From NCBI GenBank assembly GCA_035539855.1, contig DATLHO010000182.1, positions 1 through 24,303 on the forward strand: a DNA stretch of 24,303 nt. The letters are read 5' to 3'. Shown piece by piece: positions 1 to 8,792 of the stretch. This stretch comes from DATLHO01 sp035539855. Its GTDB lineage: Bacteria; Bacteroidota; Ignavibacteria; OLB7. A program made the translations under genes and the position numbers. The notes beneath the pieces are model-generated. The model was not told the DNA's origin. It did not search any database and saw only the letters and a list, made by a program, of their open reading frames with translations. How positions within the stretch are numbered: the stretch's first letter is position 1; each line of letters opens with the position of its first letter.

Positions 1-1
1 G

Positions 2-2056
2 ACGGCGCTGCGTGATCGCGACTCGCTCGTCGTGCTCCGCGAACTGCCGCTGCCGCCGGAGCTCGAGCATCCGTTCGAGCGCGGCGAGGATCTCGAGGTC
101 GGCCGCGTGCGCCTGCGCAGCGCGGATGTGCCGCGCGACCGCGTTCAGTTCTCGAAGAACGGGCGCGTCGAGTTCTTCGATGCAGACAAGCTTCCCGCCG
201 AGCTCGTCGTGCGCTCCTGGCGCGAGGGCGATCGGTTCCGGCCGCTCGGGATGGAGGGAGAGAAGAAGGTCAGCGACTTCCTCGTCGACGCCAAGACGCC
301 GCGCGACCGCAAGCGCCACGTGCTCGTGCTCGCCTCGGACGACGCGATCGTCTGGGTCTGCGGCATGCGCATCGACGAGCGCTTCAAGGTGACCGACGAG
401 ACGACCAACGTGCTGCGCATCGAGATGCAGGTGCTGCCGCCGAACCAACCGTCGCAGCGCGCCGAGGGCGAGCGCTCCGGCCGCGGCGGTCGAGGTCGCG
501 GCGGCGAGGGCGGTCGCGGAGAGGGTGGACGTGGTGACGCCGGACGTGGTGAGGGAGGACGCAGCGAGGGCGGACGCGGCGGCCGTGGCGGTCGCGGCGA
601 GAAGGAGGCCGAGCAGCGTCAGCCCCGCGAGGGCGCACGAGCCGACGATCGCCACAGCGATCGACGCGGCGAGGCGCATCGCGGTGACGAACGACCGCGC
701 GAAGAGCGCTTCGGCGTCGACGCGGGACGTGACGACAAGCCCCGCGACGACCGCGGCGGCGAGCGTCGTAACGACAGACCACGCGACGATCGCGGCGGCG
801 AGCGCCGCAACGAGAAACCACGCGACGAACGCGGTGAGCGCGGCCGCGACGAGAAACCCCGACAGGATCGTCCGCGCGACGAGCGTCCACGCGACGAACG
901 TCCCGGTGGCGAGACTCCGCGCGACGAGCGTCCACGCGACGAGCGGGGCGGTCGTCAGGAGCGCGGACGCGATGACCGTCGACGCGACGGGCGCCGCGAC
1001 GAGCCGCGCCGGCGACCCGAGCCGGGCGAAGGTGCGGAGCGTACTGTCGACGAGGCGACTCCATCGGCTGAGGGATCACGCGAGACTCGCACTCCCGAAG
1101 CACGCGGTGGTGGTCGCGGAGACGACCGTCGCGGAGGTCGTCGCGAAGGCGATCGGCGTGAAGGCGATCGACGCGAGGGCGATCGGCGCGAGGGCGATCG
1201 GCGCGAGGGCGATAAGAGCGCGGGCGATCGTCGCGGAGCCGATCGTCGCGAGGGTGACCGTGGAGAAGGCGCTCGCGCAGAAGGCGACCGTCGTGAGGCC
1301 AACCCTCGCGAGGGTGATCGTAGAGAATCCGACCGTCCTGAAGGCGACCGTCGCGAAGGCGACCGTCCTGAAGGCAACCGTCGCGAAGGTGACCGCCGCG
1401 AAGGTGACCGCCGCGAAGGTGACCGCCGGGAAGGCGATCGCCGTGGTGGCCGCCGCGAGGGCGAGCGTCGCACGGGCGAGGCGCGGCCAGAGCCCGGCGA
1501 GAGAGCTCGCGGGGCCGAGTCATCGGAAGATGTCGGGCGTGCATCGGCAGCTCCGTCATCCGAGCCGACGGGTGTGAGACCGACCGCTGAGCCGATCGCA
1601 CCGCCCATGGGCGAGCCGTCGTCGGAGGCTCCCGCCAAGGCGCGTCGTGCGCCAGCGAAGCCGCGGAAGACTGCGGCCGAGAAGCGCGCCGACGCCGCCG
1701 CCGAAGTCGAGCGTACTGCCGGAGAAGGTGAGCGTCCTGCCGCCAACGTCCCGGCCGCCGCGCCGGTCGCGTCGAAGCGCGGAGCCGCCGCCAAGCCGAC
1801 GGCGGAAAAGAAGCCCCGACCGGACACTGTGGCCCGACCGGACACTGAAGCCCGACCGGACACCGTGGCCAGACCGGGCGCCGGGGCCCGGCCGGGCGCC
1901 GAGGCCGCGCCGGGCTCCGAGCCGGGCGCCGACGCTCCCGCGCCGACCGCCGGCCGTGTGCGCTCGCCGCGGGCGCCGCGACGGACGCCGACGGTGCGCA
2001 AGAAGCGGGGATCGGATGGTGGAGATGCAGGCGAGCAGGCGCAACCGGAGGAGTAG
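2..2056 (+). CDS. tilS: tRNA(Ile)-lysidine synthase, C-terminal part, with a very long disordered tail (5' end outside window)
   Basis: TilS uses ATP and lysine to convert C34 of the AUA-reading tRNA-Ile to lysidine in the cytoplasm. Only the C-terminal part is visible; the frame is open from position 2, so the N-terminal PP-loop ATPase domain lies outside the window. Counting from that codon, residues 71-140 carry the TilS C-terminal signature: REGDRF near 74-79, then KKVSDFL, a PRDRKRH stretch, IVWVCGMRIDERFKV and a final hydrophobic strand. Residues from about 145 to 684 are low complexity: RGG/GEGG (157-202), 13-residue PRDDRGGERRN-type repeats (about 244-330), DRREG pentads (about 380-490), then Ala/Pro/Lys-rich sequence with ARPDTV-like hexads. 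Ordinary TilS proteins end soon after the folded C-terminal domain, so the tail is unusual. The next gene starts 3 bases after the stop and its Shine-Dalgarno sequence lies inside this gene. The order tilS-hpt-ftsH is conserved in many bacteria, which supports the call. Confidence 0.9.
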   Translation, partial: TALRDRDSLVVLRELPLPPELEHPFERGEDLEVGRVRLRSADVPRDRVQFSKNGRVEFFDADKLPAELVVRSWREGDRFRPLGMEGEKKVSDFLVDAKTPRDRKRHVLVLASDDAIVWVCGMRIDERFKVTDETTNVLRIEMQVLPPNQPSQRAEGERSGRGGRGRGGEGGRGEGGRGDAGRGEGGRSEGGRGGRGGRGEKEAEQRQPREGARADDRHSDRRGEAHRGDERPREERFGVDAGRDDKPRDDRGGERRNDRPRDDRGGERRNEKPRDERGERGRDEKPRQDRPRDERPRDERPGGETPRDERPRDERGGRQERGRDDRRRDGRRDEPRRRPEPGEGAERTVDEATPSAEGSRETRTPEARGGGRGDDRRGGRREGDRREGDRREGDRREGDRREGDKSAGDRRGADRREGDRGEGARAEGDRREANPREGDRRESDRPEGDRREGDRPEGNRREGDRREGDRREGDRREGDRRGGRREGERRTGEARPEPGERARGAESSEDVGRASAAPSSEPTGVRPTAEPIAPPMGEPSSEAPAKARRAPAKPRKTAAEKRADAAAEVERTAGEGERPAANVPAAAPVASKRGAAAKPTAEKKPRPDTVARPDTEARPDTVARPGAGARPGAEAAPGSEPGADAPAPTAGRVRSPRAPRRTPTVRKKRGSDGGDAGEQAQPEE
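1139..1453 (+). repeat. 15-bp tandem repeats encoding DRREG pentads in the tilS tail
   Basis: About twenty degenerate 15-bp units, consensus near cgcgaaggcgaccgt, run head to tail in the tilS frame and encode R-R-E-G-D pentads with occasional P, N, S or A substitutions. Three nearly identical copies sit at about 1384-1430; others differ at third positions. Because 15 is a multiple of three, gain or loss of a unit would keep the frame. An earlier set with a period near 39 bp (13 residues) lies at roughly 730-850. Confidence 0.85.
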
Positions 2057-2059
2057 TCG

Positions 2060-2635
2060 ATGAGCTCCCTCGTCGGTGTCGACGGCATCGTGCAAATCGG
2101 CGAGCACCGGTTTCGCCGTATGATCGATCAGGAGGTGATCGCCGGACGGATCGCCGAGCTCGGCGCGGAGCTGACCGAGGCGTACGCCGGGCGGCTTCCG
2201 TTGCTCGTCGGCGTGCTCAATGGCGCCGCGCCGTTTCACGCCGACCTGGCACGGGCGATGGAAATCCCCCTGACGGTCGATTTTTTGCGGGTCGGAAGTT
2301 ACGGCAACGGCATGTCCTCGTCGGGGACACTAGATTTCACCGCCGAATGCAGCACTCTGATAGCGGGACGGAACGTCATCATCGTGGAAGACATCGTCGA
2401 CACGGGACGGACCATCCGCCGATTGCGCGAGTATTTCGCGGGACGCGGAGCCGCTTCGGTAGCGGTCGCGGCCATGCTGTACAAGCAGGAGGCCGATCTG
2501 ATCGGCATACGACCGGAGTACGTCGGCTTCACGATCCCCGATCGCTTCGTCGTTGGCTTTGGACTTGATTACAGACAGGAGGGACGGAACCTTCGGCACG
2601 TTTATGTGCTCGAGGGTCAGGCCGCGGAGACCTGA
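2060..2635 (+). CDS. hpt: hypoxanthine phosphoribosyltransferase
   Basis: This cytoplasmic purine-salvage enzyme transfers the ribose-phosphate of PRPP to hypoxanthine (and often guanine), giving IMP or GMP. The 191-residue product has the type I phosphoribosyltransferase layout: VLNGAAPFHADLAR near residue 52, the flexible-loop region DFLRVGSYG, the PRPP-binding motif VEDIVDTGRT at about 109-118, and the C-terminal IPDRFVVGFGLDY segment that holds the purine-binding Asp in this family. Length is normal for Hpt. The ATG was chosen because a strong GGAGGAG sits 6 bases upstream, inside the end of tilS. The 3-base gap to tilS implies co-transcription and probable translational coupling. Exact preference between hypoxanthine and guanine cannot be read from the sequence. 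Confidence 0.95.
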   Translation: MSSLVGVDGIVQIGEHRFRRMIDQEVIAGRIAELGAELTEAYAGRLPLLVGVLNGAAPFHADLARAMEIPLTVDFLRVGSYGNGMSSSGTLDFTAECSTLIAGRNVIIVEDIVDTGRTIRRLREYFAGRGAASVAVAAMLYKQEADLIGIRPEYVGFTIPDRFVVGFGLDYRQEGRNLRHVYVLEGQAAET

Positions 2636-2771
2636 GGTGCCCTGACATCTCGTTCTCGAACGGTCTGTCACGGCGACGATGCCGACACAAGGGGAACGCC
2701 GTGTCCTGCGGTGCGCTCCGAAACGCACGACAGCAAACGGACGACAGGCAAACGGACAACAGAGAGCAGCA

Positions 2772-4856
<2,085 letters not shown>

Positions 4857-4891
4857 CGCTCCGGAGCTTTGCGCTCGAATGCGTATGTTGA

Positions 4892-4922
4892 CGCCCCGGC
4901 CATGCGGCCGGGGCGTTTTTTA
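4892..4922 (+). terminator. Rho-independent terminator after ftsH
   Basis: A perfect 10-bp GC-rich stem (cgccccggcc / ggccggggcg), a 4-base loop (atgc) and a run of six T follow the ftsH stop by 35 bases. It closes the tilS-hpt-ftsH unit. Confidence 0.92.
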
Positions 4923-4924
4923 TT

Positions 4925-4995
4925 GGGAAGCGGAGCGCGACGGTTCGGCGTTTGCTGCATCGTAGCAAAGCGCGGTGCGCCCGCGCGAGCTTCCC
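4925..4995 (+). other. long imperfect hairpin in the leader of the CdsA/dolichol-kinase-like gene
   Basis: Right after the ftsH terminator, gggaagc (4925-4931) pairs perfectly with gcttccc (4989-4995). After a small internal loop, gcgcg (4935-4939) pairs with cgcgc (4982-4986). Inside, tttgct (4951-4956) pairs with agcaaa (4964-4969) around a 7-base loop. The element lies about 100 bases upstream of the next start codon. It could be a structured 5' leader or part of the termination region; no known riboswitch was recognised. The rest of 4857-5096 shows no gene. Confidence 0.35.
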
Positions 4996-5096
4996 GGCGC
5001 CATCCGTTCACCGACGTTCGAAAGCCCTTGGCGATACTCAGGCAACATCCCCCGGATCCGCAGTACCAGGAAGCGTCGCATCCGTCGGAGATCTCG

Positions 5097-5753
5097 ATGA
5101 AGAGCGAGGTGATCCGCAAGTCGATCCACCTCTCGTCGATCGGGATTCCTCTCATCTATGGACTGGCGGGACGGGAGATCATGCTCTGGCTGCTCGTGCC
5201 GGTGACGATCATCAGCCTCATCGTCGAGTTCCTCCGGATGCGCGTGCCCGTCGTCGAGGCGAAGCTGCGACGGGTCTTCGGGACGATCATGCGCGAGCAC
5301 GAGCTGCGCGAGCACAAGGCGAAGCTCAGCGGCGCGACCTGGGTGTTTCTCTCGGCGACGATCTGCGTCATCGTCTTTCCGACGATCATCGCGATCACGG
5401 GCTTCACGATCCTCATCGTCAGCGACACGGCCGCGGCGCTCTTCGGCCGCCGCTTCGGACGCCACCGCTTTCTCGAGAAGAGCCTCGAGGGCTCCGGCGC
5501 GTTCTACGTCACCGCGATGATGGTCGTCACCATCGTCATGCTGCTGTTCGACGCGCCGACGATCTTCCTGACCACGGGCGCCGCCGCCGCATTCGCCGCG
5601 ACCGCGGCCGAGGCCTTCAGCCACGGCGCGAACATCGACGACAACCTCACGATCCCGACCTCCTACGGCATCGTTCAATGGGCGCTGCTGGCGTTGAGCG
5701 GCGGACCCGAGGTCGACCGGCTCTGGGAATTCGGCCGGGGCATCTTCGGCTAG
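5097..5753 (+). CDS. CDP-diglyceride synthetase / dolichol-kinase-like integral membrane protein
   Basis: The 218-residue protein belongs to the CTP-dependent transferase group that includes CdsA, SEC59, DGK1 and VTE5; bacterial members are usually named diacylglycerol/polyprenol kinase family. Supporting marks are the N-terminal RKSIH segment, several hydrophobic helices (about 20-40, 75-105, 140-160), and the conserved block SDTAAALFGRR with KSLEGS following, then EAFSHGANIDDNLTIP, which resembles the CTP/metal-binding region of this superfamily. The likely reaction is CTP-dependent phosphorylation of a lipid alcohol at the inner membrane, but the substrate is unknown. The ATG was chosen because GGAG (5087-5090) lies 6 bases upstream; a longer frame would run through the ftsH terminator. 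It stands between that terminator and the aldo/keto reductase gene, 71 bases away. Confidence 0.85.
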   Translation: MKSEVIRKSIHLSSIGIPLIYGLAGREIMLWLLVPVTIISLIVEFLRMRVPVVEAKLRRVFGTIMREHELREHKAKLSGATWVFLSATICVIVFPTIIAITGFTILIVSDTAAALFGRRFGRHRFLEKSLEGSGAFYVTAMMVVTIVMLLFDAPTIFLTTGAAAAFAATAAEAFSHGANIDDNLTIPTSYGIVQWALLALSGGPEVDRLWEFGRGIFG

Positions 5754-5824
5754 CTGACGCATCGAACCATCGAACCGGCACCGACGCGACGGATGCCGTT
5801 CCACGATCACAAGGACCACCCACA

Positions 5825-7372
5825 ATGCACGCCACCGTCGAGGCCACCGCGAGCCACACGATCAAGTTCCCCGATCTCCACTTCAACGTGCTCGGACGTA
5901 CCGGCCTGCATGTCTCGGGTGCGGGATTCGGCGGCTATCGTGTCTCCATCGGCGTCGAGACCCATCGTCGCGCTCTCGAGCACGCGCTGCTCTCCGGCAT
6001 CAACGTCATCGACACGTCGACGAACTACGCCGACGGCGGCAGCGAGCAGCTCATCGGCGAGACGTTGCTCGAACTCGCGCGCACCGGTCTGATCGAGCGC
6101 CGCGCGATCGTCACCGTCACCAAGGCCGGCTACATCCAGGGCTCGAACTACCAGATGGCCCGCGAGCGCCGCGACGCCGGAGGCGGCTTCCCCGAGGTCG
6201 TCGAGTATGGCGAGGGTCTCTGGCACTGCATCGCGCCGGAGTTCCTCGAGGATCAGCTCACGCGCTCGCTCGAGCGGTTGAACATGACGACCGTCGACGT
6301 GCTGCTGCTGCACAATCCCGAATACTATCTCGGCTGGGCCGCGCAGAACGGTGTCGCACTGGCCGAGGCGCGCGCGGAGTACTACCGGCGCATCCGCAGC
6401 GCGTTCCAGTACCTCGAGACCGAGGTCGACAGGGGCAGGATCCTCTGGTACGGCGTCTCGTCGAACACGCTGCCGCAGGAGCCGGACTCCGCGGAGTTCA
6501 CGTCGCTCGAGGAGATCACCCGCATCGCCGAGGAGATCTCGCCCGAGCATCACTTCGGCGTCATCCAGTTTCCCGCGAACCTCTACGAGTCGCAGTTCGT
6601 CATCGAGCCGACGCAATCGCTCGGACGCACGCTCATGGAGGTCGCGCGGACCAAGGATCTCGGCGTGCTCATCAACCGACCGCTCAATGCGATCGTCGAC
6701 GGCGGGCTCGTGCGCCTGGCGGACCTCGGGTCCAGCGCGGTCGACTCCGGCGAGGAGGGCATCGATAGTGCGATCGAGCACATCACCGCGACCGAGCAGC
6801 AGCTCTCCGCATCGATCATCGCGTCGCTCGACGACGCCGACCAGACGACGATCGCCGTGAGCGAGTTCATGACGGTCGGCCCGACGATGGCGCAGCACTG
6901 GCGCTCGCTCGGCTCGATCGAGCAGTTCAACGAGATCATTTCGCAGCACTTCGCGCCGCGCCTCGGCTACCTCGGCCAGCTCCTGCGCGAGCGCGACGCG
7001 GCCGAACAGGCTGCCGCCTACACGTCGTACCTCGCCGACGTGCGCGGGCTCTTCGAGCAGCTCTCGTCGTACTACGGACGCCACGCGCGCGAGCGCGCCG
7101 GACAGATCCGCACGGCGATCGCAGCAGCGGTCGAGCAGCCGGTCGACGGACCGCTCTCGACACTTGCCGTCCGGATGCTGCTCGGCATCGAAGGCCTCGA
7201 CACGGTGCTCGTCGGCATGCGCCGCGAGCCCTACGTCGACGCGATCATCGCCGCGCTGCGCAGCGGTCCCCTCGGTGACGAATCGGCGTGGTGGCGGCTG
7301 CAGCTTCCCGATCCGTTCGAGGAGCGGGCGGAGCCGGAGACCAGCATGGATGACGAGAGCGAGCCGATCTAG
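5825..7372 (+). CDS. aldo/keto reductase with enlarged C-terminal insertion
   Basis: Aldo/keto reductases are NAD(P)H-dependent carbonyl reductases with a TIM-barrel fold. The N-terminal half is typical: LGRTGLHVSGAGFGGYR, NVIDTSTNYADGG, a lysine strand (VTVTKAGY) and LLLHNPE. The catalytic tetrad appears intact as D63, Y68, K100 and H163. At 515 residues it is much longer than the usual 280-350. After strand 7 (LGVLINRPLNA, about 279-289) there is a mostly helical, charged insertion of about 160 residues before the final cofactor-binding strand (LDTVLVGMRR, about 458-467). An AAGGA-like sequence precedes the ATG by about 10 bases. Its stop overlaps that of the converging NUDIX gene. The substrate is unknown. 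Confidence 0.88.
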   Translation: MHATVEATASHTIKFPDLHFNVLGRTGLHVSGAGFGGYRVSIGVETHRRALEHALLSGINVIDTSTNYADGGSEQLIGETLLELARTGLIERRAIVTVTKAGYIQGSNYQMARERRDAGGGFPEVVEYGEGLWHCIAPEFLEDQLTRSLERLNMTTVDVLLLHNPEYYLGWAAQNGVALAEARAEYYRRIRSAFQYLETEVDRGRILWYGVSSNTLPQEPDSAEFTSLEEITRIAEEISPEHHFGVIQFPANLYESQFVIEPTQSLGRTLMEVARTKDLGVLINRPLNAIVDGGLVRLADLGSSAVDSGEEGIDSAIEHITATEQQLSASIIASLDDADQTTIAVSEFMTVGPTMAQHWRSLGSIEQFNEIISQHFAPRLGYLGQLLRERDAAEQAAAYTSYLADVRGLFEQLSSYYGRHARERAGQIRTAIAAAVEQPVDGPLSTLAVRMLLGIEGLDTVLVGMRREPYVDAIIAALRSGPLGDESAWWRLQLPDPFEERAEPETSMDDESEPI

Positions 7373-7797
7373 TGAGAGCCGCTCTGCCCGGTTCCCGCGA
7401 GCGATGAGAGGATCGCGCGGAGCTCGTCGTTAGCGACCGCGGCGGCCGCCTGGCGCGCGCTCATCCAGCGCCGCCGGCGATCGAGCGCCTCGGGCCATCG
7501 GCTGAGAACCTCGTCGACCTCGAGAAGGAAGACCTCGACGGTGCATTCGCCTCCCCACTTGCGATAGCGGTACGTGCCGAGCGGGTCCTCGCCGGCGCGT
7601 CCGCGCACGCCCGCCTCCTCATAGGCCTCCTTCACTGCCGACGCCCTGGCCGACGTGCCGAGCTCGACGACGCCCTTGGGGATCGTCCAGCGGCCGGCGC
7701 CGCGCGTGGTGATCATGAGGATCTCGAGGCCGTCGGCGGTATGGCGGACGGGCACGACGCCCGACTGCCGATAGAAGAACTGGGGACGAGTCTGCAT
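7369..7797 (-). CDS. NUDIX hydrolase
   Basis: NUDIX enzymes hydrolyse nucleoside diphosphates linked to another group, using Mg2+ held by a glutamate-rich box. In this 142-residue protein the box spans G42 to V64 and ends in KEAYEEAGV, so the metal-binding E57, E60 and E61 are present. The earlier canonical Glu is Thr (T48) and the Arg of REUxEE is Lys; such variation is seen in some NUDIX subfamilies. The preceding GRWTIPKG resembles diphosphoinositol/diadenosine polyphosphate-type members, but the substrate cannot be assigned. The gene converges on the aldo/keto reductase gene, the two stop codons sharing CTAG. It diverges from the [2Fe-2S] gene with a short intergenic region. Confidence 0.88.
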   Translation of the reverse strand: MQTRPQFFYRQSGVVPVRHTADGLEILMITTRGAGRWTIPKGVVELGTSARASAVKEAYEEAGVRGRAGEDPLGTYRYRKWGGECTVEVFLLEVDEVLSRWPEALDRRRRWMSARQAAAAVANDELRAILSSLAGTGQSGSH

Positions 7798-7878
7798 GGG
7801 CGTATGATCGGAAGATTCCTCGGAAGTCGCTCACGTCCCGAACACATGACAAACCGGTGCCACGACACCGACGACACG

Positions 7879-8130
7879 ATGGCCGTTGACCGCTGCATCT
7901 GCCGCAAGATCACGTTCGCCGAGGCGCTCGCCGCGGCGCGCGCGCTCGGCGTGCGCACCGTCGGCGGACTGCAGCGCCATGTCGACGTCGGAACCGGCTG
8001 CGGACGCTGCATCCCCTACATGCAGCGCTCGCTCATCAGCGGCGAGGTCGATCTGCCGGTGCTCGACGAGCGGGAGTGCGAGCGGCTGATGGAGCTCGCG
8101 GACGTGCGGCTGCTGGGGGAGGATCAATGA
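7879..8130 (+). CDS. BFD-like [2Fe-2S]-binding protein
   Basis: The 83-residue product has the cysteine spacing of bacterioferritin-associated ferredoxin-like domains: C6-x-C8 near the start and C41-x2-C44 in GTGCGRC, expected to hold one [2Fe-2S] cluster. Such domains act as small electron carriers or as modules attached to oxidoreductases. The start was chosen because MAVDRCICRK resembles the normal beginning of these proteins. In-frame ATGs at 7846 and 7804 would add 11 or 25 residues, and none of the three has a clear ribosome site. Its stop overlaps the start of the Dph6-like gene (ATGA), so the two are probably translationally coupled. Its redox partner is not apparent. Confidence 0.85.
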   Translation: MAVDRCICRKITFAEALAAARALGVRTVGGLQRHVDVGTGCGRCIPYMQRSLISGEVDLPVLDERECERLMELADVRLLGEDQ

Positions 8131-8792
8131 GTCGCGCGTTCGCCTTCTGGACCGGTGGCAAGGATGCCCACTACGCCCTCTACCGCGCGGTGCAGGCCGG
8201 CGCCGACTGCGACCGGCTCGTCTGCTTCATCGACGCCTCGACCGAGCTGACGATGTCCAACCGCCTGCCGCCGGAGCTCATCGAAGAGCAGGCGCGGCTC
8301 GTGGGGATTCCGCTGATGAAGCTGCGCGTGACGCGCGAGACCTTCGAGCGCGAGCTGCGCAACACGCTCTTCGACCTGCGCACCGAGGGTATCACGCTCG
8401 GTATCTTCGCCGAGATCAATGCGAGCGAGCGCCGCGACTGGTTCCGAACGCTCCTCGCCGACTTCGACATGCGGGCGGTGTTTCCGCTGTGGGGCGTGCC
8501 CGCGCCGCTGCTGTTGGAGCGCGAGCGCAAGCTCTTCCGCTCGATCATCGTGCAGCTCGATCGACGGCTCAGCGAGAGCTACCTCGGCCGCGATCTCAAC
8601 CTCGAGTTTCTGGACTACCTGCAGGAGAACGGCTTCGACCTCAGCGGCGAGGGCGGCGAGTACGAGACGTTCGTCTGTCGCTCGCCGATGATGCACGGCG
8701 AGATCGTGCTGACGCACGCCGAGCGCCGGGCCACGCCGGAGACGCTCGGACTCGAGATCGACTACTGGAAGGTGGAGATGGAGGAGGAATGA
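8127..8792 (+). CDS. Dph6-like ATP pyrophosphatase (diphthine-ammonia ligase family)
   Basis: The 221-residue protein belongs to the adenine-nucleotide alpha hydrolase group related to eukaryotic/archaeal Dph6. It has the PP-loop variant WTGGKDA at residues 8-14 and the family hallmark GEGGEYETFV at about 174-183. These enzymes activate a substrate with ATP, releasing pyrophosphate, before transfer of a nitrogen or other group. Dph6 makes diphthamide on EF-2, but bacteria do not have that modification, so the bacterial role is open. The ATG at 8127 is preceded by GGGGGAGG with good spacing and overlaps the previous stop; its own stop overlaps the next start. This places it in the middle of a coupled three-gene unit with a [2Fe-2S] protein and a permease. 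Confidence 0.88.
   Translation: MSRAFAFWTGGKDAHYALYRAVQAGADCDRLVCFIDASTELTMSNRLPPELIEEQARLVGIPLMKLRVTRETFERELRNTLFDLRTEGITLGIFAEINASERRDWFRTLLADFDMRAVFPLWGVPAPLLLERERKLFRSIIVQLDRRLSESYLGRDLNLEFLDYLQENGFDLSGEGGEYETFVCRSPMMHGEIVLTHAERRATPETLGLEIDYWKVEMEEE

Noticed and set aside
384..1601. Long minus-strand open frame opposite the tilS tail
   Set aside because: It encodes Arg/His/Asp-rich low complexity that mirrors the repeats of the plus strand; tilS frame continuity and the hpt junction favour the plus strand.
2679..2771. N-terminal extension of FtsH from an earlier ATG
   Set aside because: The extra 31 residues are polar and irregular, no ribosome site precedes the ATG, and FtsH normally begins shortly before the first membrane helix.
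4884..4890. TATGTTG as a promoter -10/-7 box for the downstream gene
   Set aside because: The terminator stem starts two bases later, so a transcript from here would end at once.
4869..5096. N-terminal extension of the kinase-like membrane protein
   Set aside because: It would run through the ftsH terminator hairpin, while GGAG with good spacing marks the ATG at 5097.
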